From NCBI GenBank assembly GCA_015501585.1, contig JADNRY010000253.1, positions 1 through 64,000 on the forward strand: a stretch of 64,000 bases of DNA, in the 5' to 3' direction. Positions 47,144 through 58,200 of the stretch are shown here, in pieces; the stretch's first letter is position 1; each line of letters begins with the position of its first letter. The notes beneath the pieces are model-generated. The model ran no database searches and was not told the DNA's origin. It saw only the letters and a list, made by a program, of their open reading frames with translations. The stretch is from Rhodocollybia butyracea (lineage: Eukaryota; Basidiomycota; Agaricomycetes; Agaricales; Omphalotaceae). Both the position numbers and the translations under genes were made by a program.

Positions 47144-47150
47144 TATAAAA
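47144..47150 (+). promoter_or_regulatory. Conserved TATA box of small gene 1
   Basis: TATAAAA inside the phrase ATCATATAAAAGGAGGGGG; conserved at 48751-48757 in front of copy 2, 115 and 98 bp before the ATGs, although the flanking sequence has diverged. Confidence 0.6.
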
Positions 47151-47258
47151 GGAGGGGGTATTTCTCGTCAATTGTATCATCTTCAATCTGCGTGCACCCA
47201 AGTCGTATAAAGCTGCATAATCACCTACCCCTCATCTGTTGCGATATTTGCGTAAACA

Positions 47259-47679
47259 ATGGAAGAATTGGATTGGCTTGAGATAAGGGAAAGGTCGGTG
47301 AAGGTGAAGTGATATGTGCAGTTTATCCAGTATCCCATTTTTAACCGTATAAACATCTGGTAATAGTTTTTCCAGTTGACCGAAGAGGGTAGAAGGCACG
47401 TCATGGAGAACGACAAAACAACACCATCACGCCTTTGGAATCTCGACTTCCAGGTCAGGAAAATTGTACGTGAATCTTTCGATTCGATTTTTGAGTCTCG
47501 GCTTGATAAAAAGTCCCTTACCGTAGTCCGATACTTTCTTCCAGATTATCGGCGCCAGTGAAAGAAGTAAGGAGCCTGTGGTTGACAGGAAGTACCTAAA
47601 ACCAACGGAGATTGAGATTGACGAAGAGATTAGAGAGCTGGAAGAGGAAGTGTTTCGTGAGAGGTACGGCGATCCATAA
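47259..47679 (+). CDS. Uncharacterised 95-residue protein, copy 1
   Basis: Exons 47259-47303 (MEELDWLEIRERSVK), 47376-47465 (TEEGRRHVMENDKTT..DFQVRKI) and 47527-47679 (SDTFFQIIG..KYLKPTEIEIDEEIREL) give 45, 90 and 153 nt, all in phase 0. Introns start GTGAAG and GTACGT and end CCAG and GTAG. Copy 2 has the same exon lengths despite many amino-acid changes, which argues that the protein is real. It is acidic to mixed-charge, has no signal peptide or membrane segment, and its C-terminal third is helix-forming (charged E/R repeats). It is convergent with the adjacent UPO gene. Function unknown. Confidence 0.7.
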
Positions 47680-47934
47680 AGCACTGCTTTTTGCGAGACC
47701 CTTCGCGTTCGGCGCGATACTCAAAGTCAGACGGTGGTCTTAATGTCTACTATGCGTCAGCGTATGATTGAAACGGTTGTAAAATGTTTTAATGATGTTA
47801 TTTGTATATCTTGGGATGTAAACAAAGTTCGTGATTACTACTCAGACAGCGTCTGAGTGTGGAGCCTCCTACGTGCAGCTCGCGAGTACACCTTCCAGCT
47901 AGTTCTCCTCGCAAGGAACACTATTTGTTCACGG

Positions 47935-48405
47935 CTATTAATACCTCAACTACGGGCACAATCAACACTTTTGTTTCGGGCTGAAGTCGGATCCAAGGAC
48001 AAACGATGGGAGGGGGGCCTGTTCAATTACCTCCCAATTTCGTAGGTTAGATTATTAAAGTTGTCATCCTCAATAGGGATATCGGGGCGGTGCCATCCGT
48101 TCTCCAAGGGTGTTCGCCCTTGCTCGTTGAAGAATGTCTGCATGAAACTGCGACAGTGGGAAGGCGTAACCAGCCATAAGCTGTGTATAGTATTTACCGG
48201 ATCACTTACTTATTGAACACCAATAGCCACATTCCCTCTGACATGACACTAAGGTAAGAACCCTGATTCGATAATCCGCCCAGTTAAAACTCCTTGATTG
48301 TATGAATGAGATTCGGACTGATGAGGCTGTCCTCCGCGAGACGCTGCACCAACACCCGTGTTGCTGAGGTCACGCTGTAATATTCCACTCCAGGATTCGA
48401 GTTTT
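47935..48405 (-). pseudogene. UPO-4, fragmentary peroxygenase pseudogene
   Basis: Retains the last exon (with a deletion of the PSGPIVCPW-coding bases near 48010) and the 3' two thirds of exon 4 in degenerate form, then stops at the duplication junction at about 48405. Exons 1-3, including the signal peptide, PCP and EHD motifs, are absent. Confidence 0.88.
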
Positions 48406-48848
48406 TTGAAGTCAACTCGAGTACAAGAGCCTGGTACTTATCATCTATATCGGGTAAAGCGCCACAATGCTTGTTTTAAATCTATCAAAATGTTGGGCGG
48501 CAGCACCTAAGTCCCTCACGCACGCACAAAGGAGCTTATTGTACTTATTGTCAATAGCTAGACAGCCCACACCGCCTCTTTCAAAGCTCGTTTATTGCCT
48601 CGAGGCCACAAGCTCCCTTGTGACGAATTCACTCTTCAAAGAAAGCAAGTCATCTCTAATCAAACTACGGTCGGATCTCCACAAAGAAATCGGGGACGCC
48701 ACAGTCCTTGTAACCCAAGTTGCCACTCATCAACAACGAAGTCGAAATCATATAAAAGGAGGGGGTATTTCTCGTCAAACGGCTGCCTATAACGCTGCGT
48801 AACTACCTACACCTCATCGATTACCTGTTTGCGATATCTGCATAAACA

Positions 48849-49285
48849 ATGGATGAACTCGATTGGCTTGTGATCGGGCAACAGTCGGTCAAGGTGAAGT
48901 GATACTTATATGCAATTTATCCAGTATCCTCCTCTTAACCGTATAAATACCTGGCAATAGTATTTCCAGCTGACCGAAGAGGGTAAAACACACGTCATGG
49001 AAGACGACAACGAAACACCAACACACATTTGGGATACCGACTTTCAAGTCAGGAAAATTGTACGTGGAATCTTTTTCGATTCGATTTTTTGAATAATTGC
49101 TTGACTTGATAAAAAAAAATCCCCTACTGTAGTCCGAAGATTTATTCAAGCTTCTGGATGGCGGCGAAGGAAATTTGGAGCCTATCGTTGAAAGGAAGTA
49201 CCTGAAACCGACGGAGATTGTGATTGAAGAAGCCGACATTAGAAAGCTGGAAGTGAAGAAGTTTCGTAAGAGGTATGGCATTTAA
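48849..49285 (+). CDS. Uncharacterised 95-residue protein, copy 2
   Basis: Exons 48849-48893, 48970-49059 and 49133-49285 reproduce the 45/90/153-nt structure of copy 1. The protein reads MDELDWLVIGQQSVK, then LTEEGKTHVMEDDNETP and DFQVRKI, then SEDLFKLLDGGEGN, KYLKPTEIVIEE and a basic RKRYGI end. The block KYLKPTEI and the DFQVRKI end of exon 2 are invariant between copies, while much else differs, and no stop has arisen. It is followed after about 280 bp by the 3' end of UPO-5 on the opposite strand. Confidence 0.7.
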
Positions 49286-49563
49286 TAAAGCACACTGCTT
49301 TTTTTTCGTGCGACTCTTCGCGTTTGGCGCGATAACTCGACAAGTCGGACGAGAGTTCTTGATGTGGTTACTATCGCGTATGCCGAAAAACGGTGGAAAA
49401 ACGGTAGAAAAAAAAAGGTGGAAAAAAGTTCTGATAATAAGTGTTGTTTTGTATGTATATCTTTTGAGTTAAAACAGAGTTCGTGATTACCCAGACAGAG
49501 TCCCACTAATCAGTGTGGACCCCTCCTGCTAGTTCTCGATTACAAGGAACACTACTTGTCCGT

Positions 49564-50656
49564 TCACTGCGGGTCATCAGTGCCCTCAACCACGGGCACA
49601 ATCGTCACCTCTCCTTCGGGCTGCAGCCGAATCCAAGGACAAACGATGGGGCCGGAAGGTTCCCATTCCGTTACCGCCTCCCCAATTGCGTCAGTGAGGT
49701 TATTGAAGTTGTCATCCTCGATAGGGACATCGGAGCGGTGCCAGCCCTCTTCTAAGGGTAGTCGCTCTTGCTCGAAAAATATCTGGATGAAGCTGCGATG
49801 ATGGGAAGGCATAAGCTGCGTTTCGTACTAGTTATTAGTATGGACGGGATCACGTACTTCTTAGGCGCGACACCCGTAGTCACGTTCCCTATAACACTAA
49901 GGTAGAACCCTGATTCGATAATGCGAACAGTGAACTCCTTGATTGTATTAGTGAGGTTTGGGTTGATGAGGCTGTCCTCCGCGAGACGCTGAACCAACAC
50001 CTGTGCTGCCGAGGTGACGTTGTAATAATCTACTCCAGGGTTCGAGTTGTTCAGAGTGGCAAACACGGTCGCGTTGAAGTGGATGTTGTCCCCAATGGCG
50101 AGGTCGTTTCTGGATAGGGAGGCGTCGTGTTCGAGAGTGCCGTGACTGGAACAAGCTATCAGTTTATAAGTAGATGGTTCTACAACTGGGTACGCACAGT
50201 GCGAGGCCTTTCAAGTCGAAGTTATCGGCGTTATCGGTAGTGAGAAGCCCGAGTTTGGCTACGGTACGCATGAGAGTAGTAGGCTGGAAGTTGAATCCAT
50301 CTAAATACAAAACGGTGTAAGATTTAATATTAACGTCCTCCCCCCAAGTAGTACGCACCTTGAATTGCGCCCAGCACGATAGGAATGGTGATATTGCTGC
50401 CATTCCTAGGCAAGAACCCATGGTTGGCCAGGCTGTTATAGAAGAAATAATGGTCAACCTTTTGGTGTATCGGAGAGCGATAAAAAAAAGTAGCAACATA
50501 CGTGTTCAACCCAGGACATGGGCCTCGAGAGTCAGTGGGCAGCGGCGCCTCCCACTGATGCTGACTCCAATCAATCGAGCCAGAAGAAGAAGAAGAAGCG
50601 CCGCTGACTCCAATGGAGACAGTAAGCGCGATAAGCGAGATGAGCAAACTCTTCAT
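49564..50656 (-). CDS. Short-type unspecific peroxygenase, UPO-5
   Basis: Exons 50656-50502, 50432-50359, 50300-50198, 50145-49858, 49792-49564 sum to 849 nt, 282 residues, no stop. Signal peptide MKSLLISLIALTVSIGVSG, then a Ser-rich insert (ASSSSSGS) not present in the paralogues. PCP at 46-48, EHD in GTLEHDASLSR, Glu in RIIESGFY, and the family C-terminal block PSGPIVCPWIRLQPEGEV. A TATA box lies at 50742-50748, 90 bp upstream. Exon 2 and exon 4 lengths (74 and 288) are identical in all intact copies. Family role: extracellular H2O2-driven oxyfunctionalisation. Confidence 0.92.
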
Positions 50657-50741
50657 GAAGTGAAAAAATCGAGAAGAAAGAAGAAGGATGTACAATGTAC
50701 AATGTAGGATGTACTACAAACCACCTGACGCCGAGGGAGCA

Positions 50742-50748
50742 TTTTATA
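50742..50748 (-). promoter_or_regulatory. TATA box of UPO-5
   Basis: TATAAAA about 90 bp upstream of the ATG; matches the paralogous promoters. Confidence 0.55.
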
Positions 50749-51329
50749 TCAATCTCTCCAGAACGTCCCTTTACTGACAGTATACCTTACGAGATGGAGC
50801 GTTTCGTGTTTCGCACTGACAGTATATGCCAGGGATAGAGATCTAAACAGCATTGACTGCGCGACTGCGGTTACAAGTGTGGGCTAACATATTAGCAGAA
50901 ACCAACGAATGAACAAACTCAATTGGGTACTTGGAAGAATTCCTTGATCGCAGCGAGCCCGGGAATTAGTATTCGGGTGGATGTGGTTGGTTGGAGGATA
51001 CACGGATATGGATGTAACTCGACGATCAGCTCTATTGGGGTCGAGATTCTCGCAAAAGCTGTGAAGCAGCAATGTGCGTTTTTGACTGCGAGGAAGTGTA
51101 TGTAGGTGTATGTAAGTGTATGAATGGATTAGTAAAGAGATAAAGATCACCGTTCCCCGAAATTACCCAATGTTGAACTCCTTTCCTTTTGTCACTTCTT
51201 ACGCACTACGAGTTCATCGACATCATTCAGGTCCCCATCCAGAAGGCGTGCGAGATCTGCAAAGCGGAAGGAAGGAAGGAAGGGTTTACTACACGGATTC
51301 AAGCATGGTGAAACGATATCTACCAGGCT

Positions 51330-51630
51330 CTCTTGAATCAGCAACACCAGTGGACTTCGTTTCTTCGAGCCACAGCCATTATGGAGCTATACAAGCCATT
51401 ATGGAGCTATACAGACGACTTTACCTTGGTCAAGCAGCGCAAACCTTCTGGGCGGTAGGATACTTATCACAGCGAATACCGACCCTCTCTTGAGTTTGCA
51501 ACACCAGTGAACTTGGCTTCTTCGAGCCACAGCCATTATGGAGCTATACAAATGACTTTACCTTGGCCAAGTAGCACACAACTCCTGGGCGGTAGGATCC
51601 TTAGCACAGCGTATACTGACGTATTATGCG
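51330..51630. repeat. Tandem duplication, ~150-160 bp unit
   Basis: Segments at about 51335-51490 and 51495-51630 share CAACACCAGTG-ACTT, CTTCTTCGAGCCACAGCCATTATGGAGC and CTGGGCGGTAGGATYCTTA. Within unit 1 the 19-bp phrase CCATTATGGAGCTATACA is itself duplicated. The surrounding 50.8-52.4 kb has no supported gene. Confidence 0.75.
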
Positions 51631-52721
51631 GTGTAATCGTGTATGTGGATTCTGTGGTGAGCTTGGACAGCAAAAGGGAAAGCGGTATGTACTTGTTGAG
51701 CTTCGTTGACATTTCAGCCCATGGTGACCGGTACTTGCAAACATTATGCGTTATGCGCCGGAGCTGGGTACTAGGCTGGGCACTGGCCTTACGGGGCTCG
51801 CCGGCGAGAAGGAGCATGCGACGACCACGTACGGGGGGCTATCGACTATCTGGACTCGGGGAGGTATATTCCGAAATGAACATCTTCGAACCCATGGGCT
51901 TCGTGATGAGCCCTCCGAAGATTGAACGTCATATACATACCAAGTGGCAGGTAAAAATCTGTAGAAATCCGAGGGGCCCTGAGCGCTGAAAAGAGTTAAT
52001 TTTGTGTGCCGACGCCGACTCCACACACCATATGGCAAGAGATCTTCGTCAACAGCCTGCCAATATTGTCAATGATAATGATATGTTCTATATGATGATG
52101 ATGGGATGATAATGCCACGTCGAGGTACATAGAAGAATCAGATTAAGTAGAGTTAAGTAGCTGCGCGTTTACAGCAGCTGTCGATAGAAGGAGTTTTCCA
52201 TGCTTTTTTCATGCTTTTTTCATGATGGATCCTGATAGTTATGGAATGTAGTTCCTGAGTGGAGCGAGACTTTGCACTACTTTTGCGGAGTTCAGGAGGA
52301 AGGCTGCAGAGAGGTGTGCAGTGTGCACTCTAGTGTTTCAGTAGGGTATACAATAGTTTCATTCCGAGCAAGCTCCGAGAAGACGAGGGAGTTCCGCTCT
52401 GAGTCTTTCCTGTTCAAGTATCTATCAAGTTCGTTGGACTTGTGGCTCGACGCGAGGACTTTTGAGATAGAGTTGCATTTGCATTTGTGTGGAATCCCAT
52501 AGTCGTTGTGCCGGTGGAGATGACTTTCGGCCCGATTAGACCAGTGGAAACTAAACACGATTAGCTATAGAGGGGCAAAGGAGCTGTTTCTTTCCTTACT
52601 GAGTCTTCACCGAGCCTAGGCGAGCCGCAATACGATTTTGAGATGTCGAGAGCAAAAGATTGAGTAGTGGTAGCGAAGTCTAGGGATTCGGATAAACCGG
52701 GCCAGTAGCGCCCCGGGCGGC

Positions 52722-52728
52722 TATATAA
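52722..52728 (+). promoter_or_regulatory. TATA box of PP2C remnant A
   Basis: TATATAA in the phrase CGGGCGGCTATATAAC, 23 bp before the ATG at 52745; conserved at 60193-60199 in copy B. Confidence 0.5.
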
Positions 52729-52744
52729 CATTTTCCGTTTGGTA

Positions 52745-53560
52745 ATGTTCCGCCATGTGCGCTGCGTCACATCCACCCCAACCGTACGCGCAAAACGCTC
52801 TGAACCGCCGTGACAGTAGGCGTTTCCACGACCTTGATATGTTTCACAAGCTTAGCTGTGGCTGGAAGGAACTTGAACAACAACACTATTCGCTGCGACT
52901 CTGGATTGGACGACGACGAGTTTACTGCTCGGGACACGAAATCAAGAAAAAACGGGTTGATAGAGCAGTTTAGGAGACCGAGATGGTCGGATGAGGAATA
53001 CCAGTCTGCGGATACGACGTTTGCGTCGGGGCCTACTTGGTTTCCGAATAAAAAATCTGGGATCGTAAGATGCGATGCGCTTATTGTGCCTGCGTACGTT
53101 CTTCCTGCTCTTATACTAACCATTTCTTATTGAGAGCTTTAGGAATATGCCGTCCGAAGACTCCATCACGGTGTATTTCCCAGACAACCCCGACCACAAA
53201 GACGACCGCTGTTCGTACATCGCGCTGCTCGACGGCCACAACGGGCCCGCCATGAGCGACTTCCTCTGCGACCACATCGTCCAATACATTGTATACACCC
53301 TCTCCCAACTCCCTCAGCAATACGAACCCACCGGATTCTTCTTCGACCACGATGATGCCCATACCCCCGCTACAAGATTCTCTTCCTTGCCCTCAGCGCC
53401 GATCCCGGACCAGACCTTCGTCAACGACACCATTAAACAGGCGTTCCGACGTCCCCAACGTCCTCTCCTCCCCTTCCATTTCCAAAACAATACAGTCCCT
53501 TTTTATTGTCGTGTTGTGCTTGTTTTCCAATGCGAATGTACTCTTCTGGACCAAATAATT
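52745..53560 (+). pseudogene. Truncated PP2C phosphatase (PDH-phosphatase-like), copy A
   Basis: Exon 1 encodes a VTVGVSTTLICFTSLAVAGR hydrophobic/presequence-like part and FASGPTWFPNKKSGIVRCDA; the intron at 53095 ends in CTTTAG; exon 2 has NMPSEDSITVYFPDN and YIALLDGHNGPAMSDFLCDH, the metal-binding DGH(x)G motif of PP2C. This layout matches fungal mitochondrial pyruvate-dehydrogenase phosphatases. The ATG frame is broken after a few codons by a 2-nt difference from copy B, and exon 2 lacks both a ~40-bp piece and the ~250 bp carrying GDSRAVLG before joining 3' UTR-like sequence at about 53500. Not functional. Confidence 0.85.
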
Positions 53561-53639
53561 TTTCTATCCCGCCCAGCGGTAGGCGGTAGCAAATTTAGTT
53601 TTACAGACTTGATGGTATGGTATGTGGTGGTAGTCTAGC

Positions 53640-55280
53640 TACTTCCACCATAAAAGGATGCCGCGGCACCTCAGAATCGTAGCGCCTCAGGCCTGTTTCT
53701 AAATGTCGACCGTAATCAACCAAGCTCCCCGGTTGGGACTCCGTCCCAGCTGCTGCTGTATTCGCCGTTCTTGATTCGCCTCTCGCCGCCTTATCCTTGT
53801 CCAAAATTATACAAGAGCGAAGTATTATTGTTGGTAATGACCTCGTTCTGCCTCAGTAAGTGTTTACACTTATTTTACTTTCAAAAGCCTCACGCGTATC
53901 TCATAGAGCCCATACTTATGATGCTTACGCTGTGCCATTTCGTAAGCGTTGGAAAGAACGAGGGTGTCTTTATCGGCGGAATGCTCTTTTCGGTTGGTTT
54001 CTTTGATCTGCTTCATGGGTCACACGTTGCGCAAAGCTGTTGGTTTTCTTTTCATAACTTCACTGATGGCTACTTATGACACGCACTAATAACAGAGACT
54101 TTAAGAATTCCTTTCCTGAGTTAGCCCCCCTGTGCCAGGGTTAATGGTACTACGCTACTGATACGCGCTGTATTTCTGGATTTTTTGGTCAATTTTTTTA
54201 TTGGTATCTATGTCATCGGGCGAGGGCAACAAGCAACACAAACATCGGAGCAGAGACTGAAGCTTGAAACGTCTTAGGGAGGGATGGTGTGTTCTGGACG
54301 GATTCGGCAGCGCGTACGTGCGAAGAAGTAGTTGGGAATCAAGTTGGAGTGGAGGAAGCGATTGGATTGAGACTCCAAGATTGTAATGTCGTGCCGAACT
54401 CGGACAGGAATAGCCGGTAGTAGTGTTAGGAGGACAAGTATAGAAAACTACTAGTACTAGTTGGATGAAGGAAAAGGGACGACGAGCATGCCCAATTTTA
54501 GTGACGATTCCTCACCGGTATTGTCTGATCGCAATGATCAGTGTTTGTGGAGTTATGACTGGGAAGACCGAGAACTGAGTACTGAAGTACTGAAGTAGAA
54601 TCAGATTGATCAGATTCCACAAGAGCGTACACGCAGCTGTATGATATCACGTACCGTGGCCAAAAAATTATACTATCGCCTAGTCCCCGGGCCCGCTCTT
54701 GTCGCACAGGTTACAATTATTCCATCATAACCTGTAATTATTCTGTCTAGACACAATGCACTGTGTGTGAGAAAGTGGCAAAACTTGAGCTTGAACATCG
54801 AATGCTCCCCATGATACTGCTGGGAATCACTGATTGGAGATACTTACTTCATTCAGGAATGGAGGCAGGTCTTCGAGGTCGGTAAGAACAGAATAAAGAG
54901 AGGAAACTGACGGAATTGAGCAATTGCAACTACCAAGAAACATTCGAGGCCATTCGAGGTCGGAGGTCAGACTCCAGAGTGATCGGCGTTTAAATTTGGG
55001 TAACTTCGTGCCGGTACGTAACTTTGTTGTACACGGCCTTGCATGTGACCTCCGCGTGTTTCACTGCTATCGAATCTGTTCTCTTTTGACTTCCTACCAC
55101 CATGACTGAACGTATTGAACCTTCACTCGGCAGAGATTTCAGGTAGGATTTAGAGATCAGCTCACACTCATCAGTCGAGTGCTAATCGTTGTAATCAGAG
55201 AGCAGCAAAGCAACCCTCAGGCTGGCGCAGATAGGCCAGGGTAAGACTTATCACATTTCATAGATCTCGCTTGCAACTTC
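53640..55280. other. Spacer between PP2C remnant and NLR, copy A
   Basis: Duplicated at 61400-63110. Short ORFs on both strands are preserved in both copies only as far as general sequence similarity explains; none is supported. Confidence 0.5.
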
Positions 55281-55287
55281 CAATAGC

Positions 55288-58200
55288 ATGTTTGCTGGTG
55301 CCTCCCACTTTTCTATGGTAAACCCGCAATTTCAAGCAGCAACCAACATCCAGAACATCCAGAATAGCTATCATACATGGAGTGAGTGCATCTTGACTAC
55401 TTTTATTGATATTTTCTAATTAACACTTGCGTTTAAGATGCCAATGATGTGTTTGCTATCCGGAAATGGCTAAAAGCACCTGATCCCTCTACCAATTTTG
55501 TAGCAGCATGTGATAAGAGAACACCTGGGACTGGAGAGTGGATATTCTCTCATCCCCAGTTTGTTGAATGGAGAGAGGCTACATCTGGAATCTTATGGAT
55601 TCAGGGCAAAGGTAAGACTCTTTTGTAGAATGATTTCAAATCTAATCATAGTGTATCTAGTGGGCTCAGGCAAAACATTCCTTTCGTATGCATACAACAT
55701 TGGTATGATCTCATTTTTCATATTTCTCATGTGATTGTTTAGGACAGCTATCATTCAAGAACTCAAGGCTGATTCTGCATCACTGTGCTGCTACTACTAT
55801 TTTGACAACCGTGATAACTCACAGACTAAGACCAATGCTCGGGGCCTCCTTCAGTCCCTTTTGCTTCAAATGGCTACAAGGAGCGGAGGAGTTCATCCTG
55901 CCCTTCATGGGCTCTATACAAAGTGCACAGAGGGCCTTATGGAGCCTACTACAGCAGAACTAAGTGCCACTTTAGAAGTTGTTTCTAAAGACTTGAGGCC
56001 AGTATACCTTGTGCTGGATGCCATGGATGAATGCAGTGAGGCATTTGATGTTCTCAAACATCTGGCTCATCTTAAGAAGAACCTCTGCATAGCTGTAACC
56101 AGTCGATATATGGCTACAGATTATGATGTCTCCTGGTATATCCATCTTGATCATACAGAATATTTTCATCAGGATGTTGCCCAATACCTGGAGGAAAAAT
56201 TCAGGCATCGAAAATTGAAGCCCGAACTCTTGACTGAAATAGTTGATCAATTACGTGAAGGTGCCCAGGGACAGTAAGTACTCTAAAACAATGAACTGCC
56301 TCATAACTAACTTGGTATTTCAAAGGTTCCGTTGGGTTGACTGCCAAGTAACTGTTCTTGAACGGTGCAAGACACCCAAGTCCATGCGGGAGGCACTGAA
56401 GAAGCTACCTAATACCCTCGAGGAAACATACACACTAGCCATTGAAAGAATGAGTAAAGGAGAACATGTGAAAGATGCAGGCCAACTCCTTATGTGGTTG
56501 GTCTATGCATTTGAACCACTCTCAATTGCACAGGTCACAGAAATTCTTGCGGTAGACCTAGAAGATCAAACATTTGATCCTGATATGCGGTCATTGGAGC
56601 TTGTGAATGGAACTTATGACATATTGGATTCCACCTTGATTACTGTGAATGGGGGAAAAGTTGTGAAACTTGCACACAATTCAGTGAAAGAGTTTCTCAC
56701 TCAAACCCATGCTGAGATGCATACAAGCAAAGTGTTTAAAATTAATGAGCACTTAGCCCATGCTACTATATGTCAAACATGTGTGATTTATCTACTCCAG
56801 TTTAACAAAGAGGGGATATTGCCTGAGGAGGAAGAAACCTTTGGGAGGTTATATCCGTTGGGAATATATGCTGCACAGCATTGGCCATCACATATGCAAA
56901 GGTTAGATGATAAAGTCCCGGATCACAAAACTGCCAAAGATCTGATCATTTCACTGTTGAAAGACAGTAGTCAACTCACTTATGTGAATTGGATTAGGAT
57001 CCATGCCCCAGGTGATGCAACGTGGGAAGAAAGCTATGATCCAACTTTAGACCAAACTGAAATACAAAGCCAACTTTATTACATGGCTAGTTTGAATGTC
57101 CTTAGCATTTTGGAACATGTAATACTGGAAAAACTTGCAGATGTAAATTCCCAAGGGGGACAGTATGGGAATGCACTCCAGGTAGCTTGCTTGAGTGGAA
57201 ACAAGGATATTGTCCAGCTTCTTCTGGAGCATAAAGCAGATGTCAATACCCAAGGGGGAGAGTATGGGAATGCACTCCAGGCAGCTTCCTTTGAAGGAAA
57301 CAAGGATATTGTCCAGCTTCTTCTGGAGCATAAAGCAGATGTCAATACCCAAGGGGGAGAGTATGGGAATGCACTCCAGGCAGCTTCCTTTGAAGGAAAC
57401 AAGGATATTGGCCAGCTTCTTCTGGAGCACAAAGCAGATGTAAATGCCCAAGGGGGAAAGTATGGGAATGCACTTCAGGCAGCTTGCTCGAGTGGAAACA
57501 AGGATATTGTCCAGCTTCTTCTGGAGCACAACGCTGATGTAAATGCCCAAGGGGGAGCGTTTGGGAATGCACTCCAGGCAGCTTCCTTTGGGGGACATAA
57601 GGATATTGTCCAGCTTCTTCTGGAGCACAAAGCAGATGTAAATGCCCAAGGGGGAGAGTATGGGAATGCACTCCAAGCAGCTTCTCGGACAGGAAACAAG
57701 GCAATTGTCCAGCTTCTTCTGGAGCACAAAGCAGATATCAATGCCCAAGGGGGAGAGTATGGGAATGCACTCCAGGCAGCTGCAGGTTCCTTGAGGAGAA
57801 ACACCTTGGATATTGTCCAGCTTCTTCTGGAGCACAAAGCAGATGTAAATGCCCAAGGGGGAGTGTTTGGGAATGCACTTCAGGCAGCTTGCTTGAGTGA
57901 AAACAAGGATATTGTCCAGCTTCTTCTGGAGCATAAAGCAGATGTAAATGCCCAAGGGGGAGCGTATGGGAATGCACTTCAGGCAGCTTGCTTGAGTGAA
58001 AACAAGGATATTGTCCAGCTTCTTCTGGAGCATAAACCAGATGTAAATGCCCATGGGGGACTGTATGGGAATGCACTTCAGGCAGCTTGCATGAGTGGAA
58101 ACAAGGATATTGTCCAGCTTCTTTTGGAGCACAAACCAGATGTAAATGCCCAAGGGGGAGCATTTAGGAATGCACTCCAAGCAGCTTCTTGGATTGAAAA

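Larger units (their letters stand above)
46858..49870. repeat. Tandem segmental duplication, ~1.55 kb unit
   Basis: The phrase beginning ACTCGAGTACAAGAGCCTGG occurs at about 46865 and 48416, and the order small gene then UPO repeats after each: unit 1 is 46858-48405 (small gene 1 + UPO-4 remnant), unit 2 is 48408 to about 50.7 kb (small gene 2 + UPO-5). The UPO-4 exon 4 breaks off exactly where unit 2 begins, at about 48405. Confidence 0.85.
52420..56171. repeat. Segmental duplication copy A (PP2C remnant + NLR)
   Basis: Homologous to 59930-64000. The alignment is gapped and about 93-96% identical by eye across the phosphatase remnant and spacer, rising to 99-100% from about 54.95 kb. The far end is not visible because copy B leaves the window. 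Confidence 0.85.

Noticed and set aside
46974..47201. 75-residue minus-strand ORF that reads like protein (PGFFTGIRQFDLLSSKNHKG)
   Set aside because: It overlaps the conserved TATA box of the plus-strand small gene and is not kept open in the duplicate at 48.5-48.8 kb. Some doubt remains.
53601..53804. Minus-strand ORF preserved in both duplicate blocks (also 61359-61571)
   Set aside because: Similarity is no greater than the surrounding non-coding duplication, and there is no start, splice or family support.
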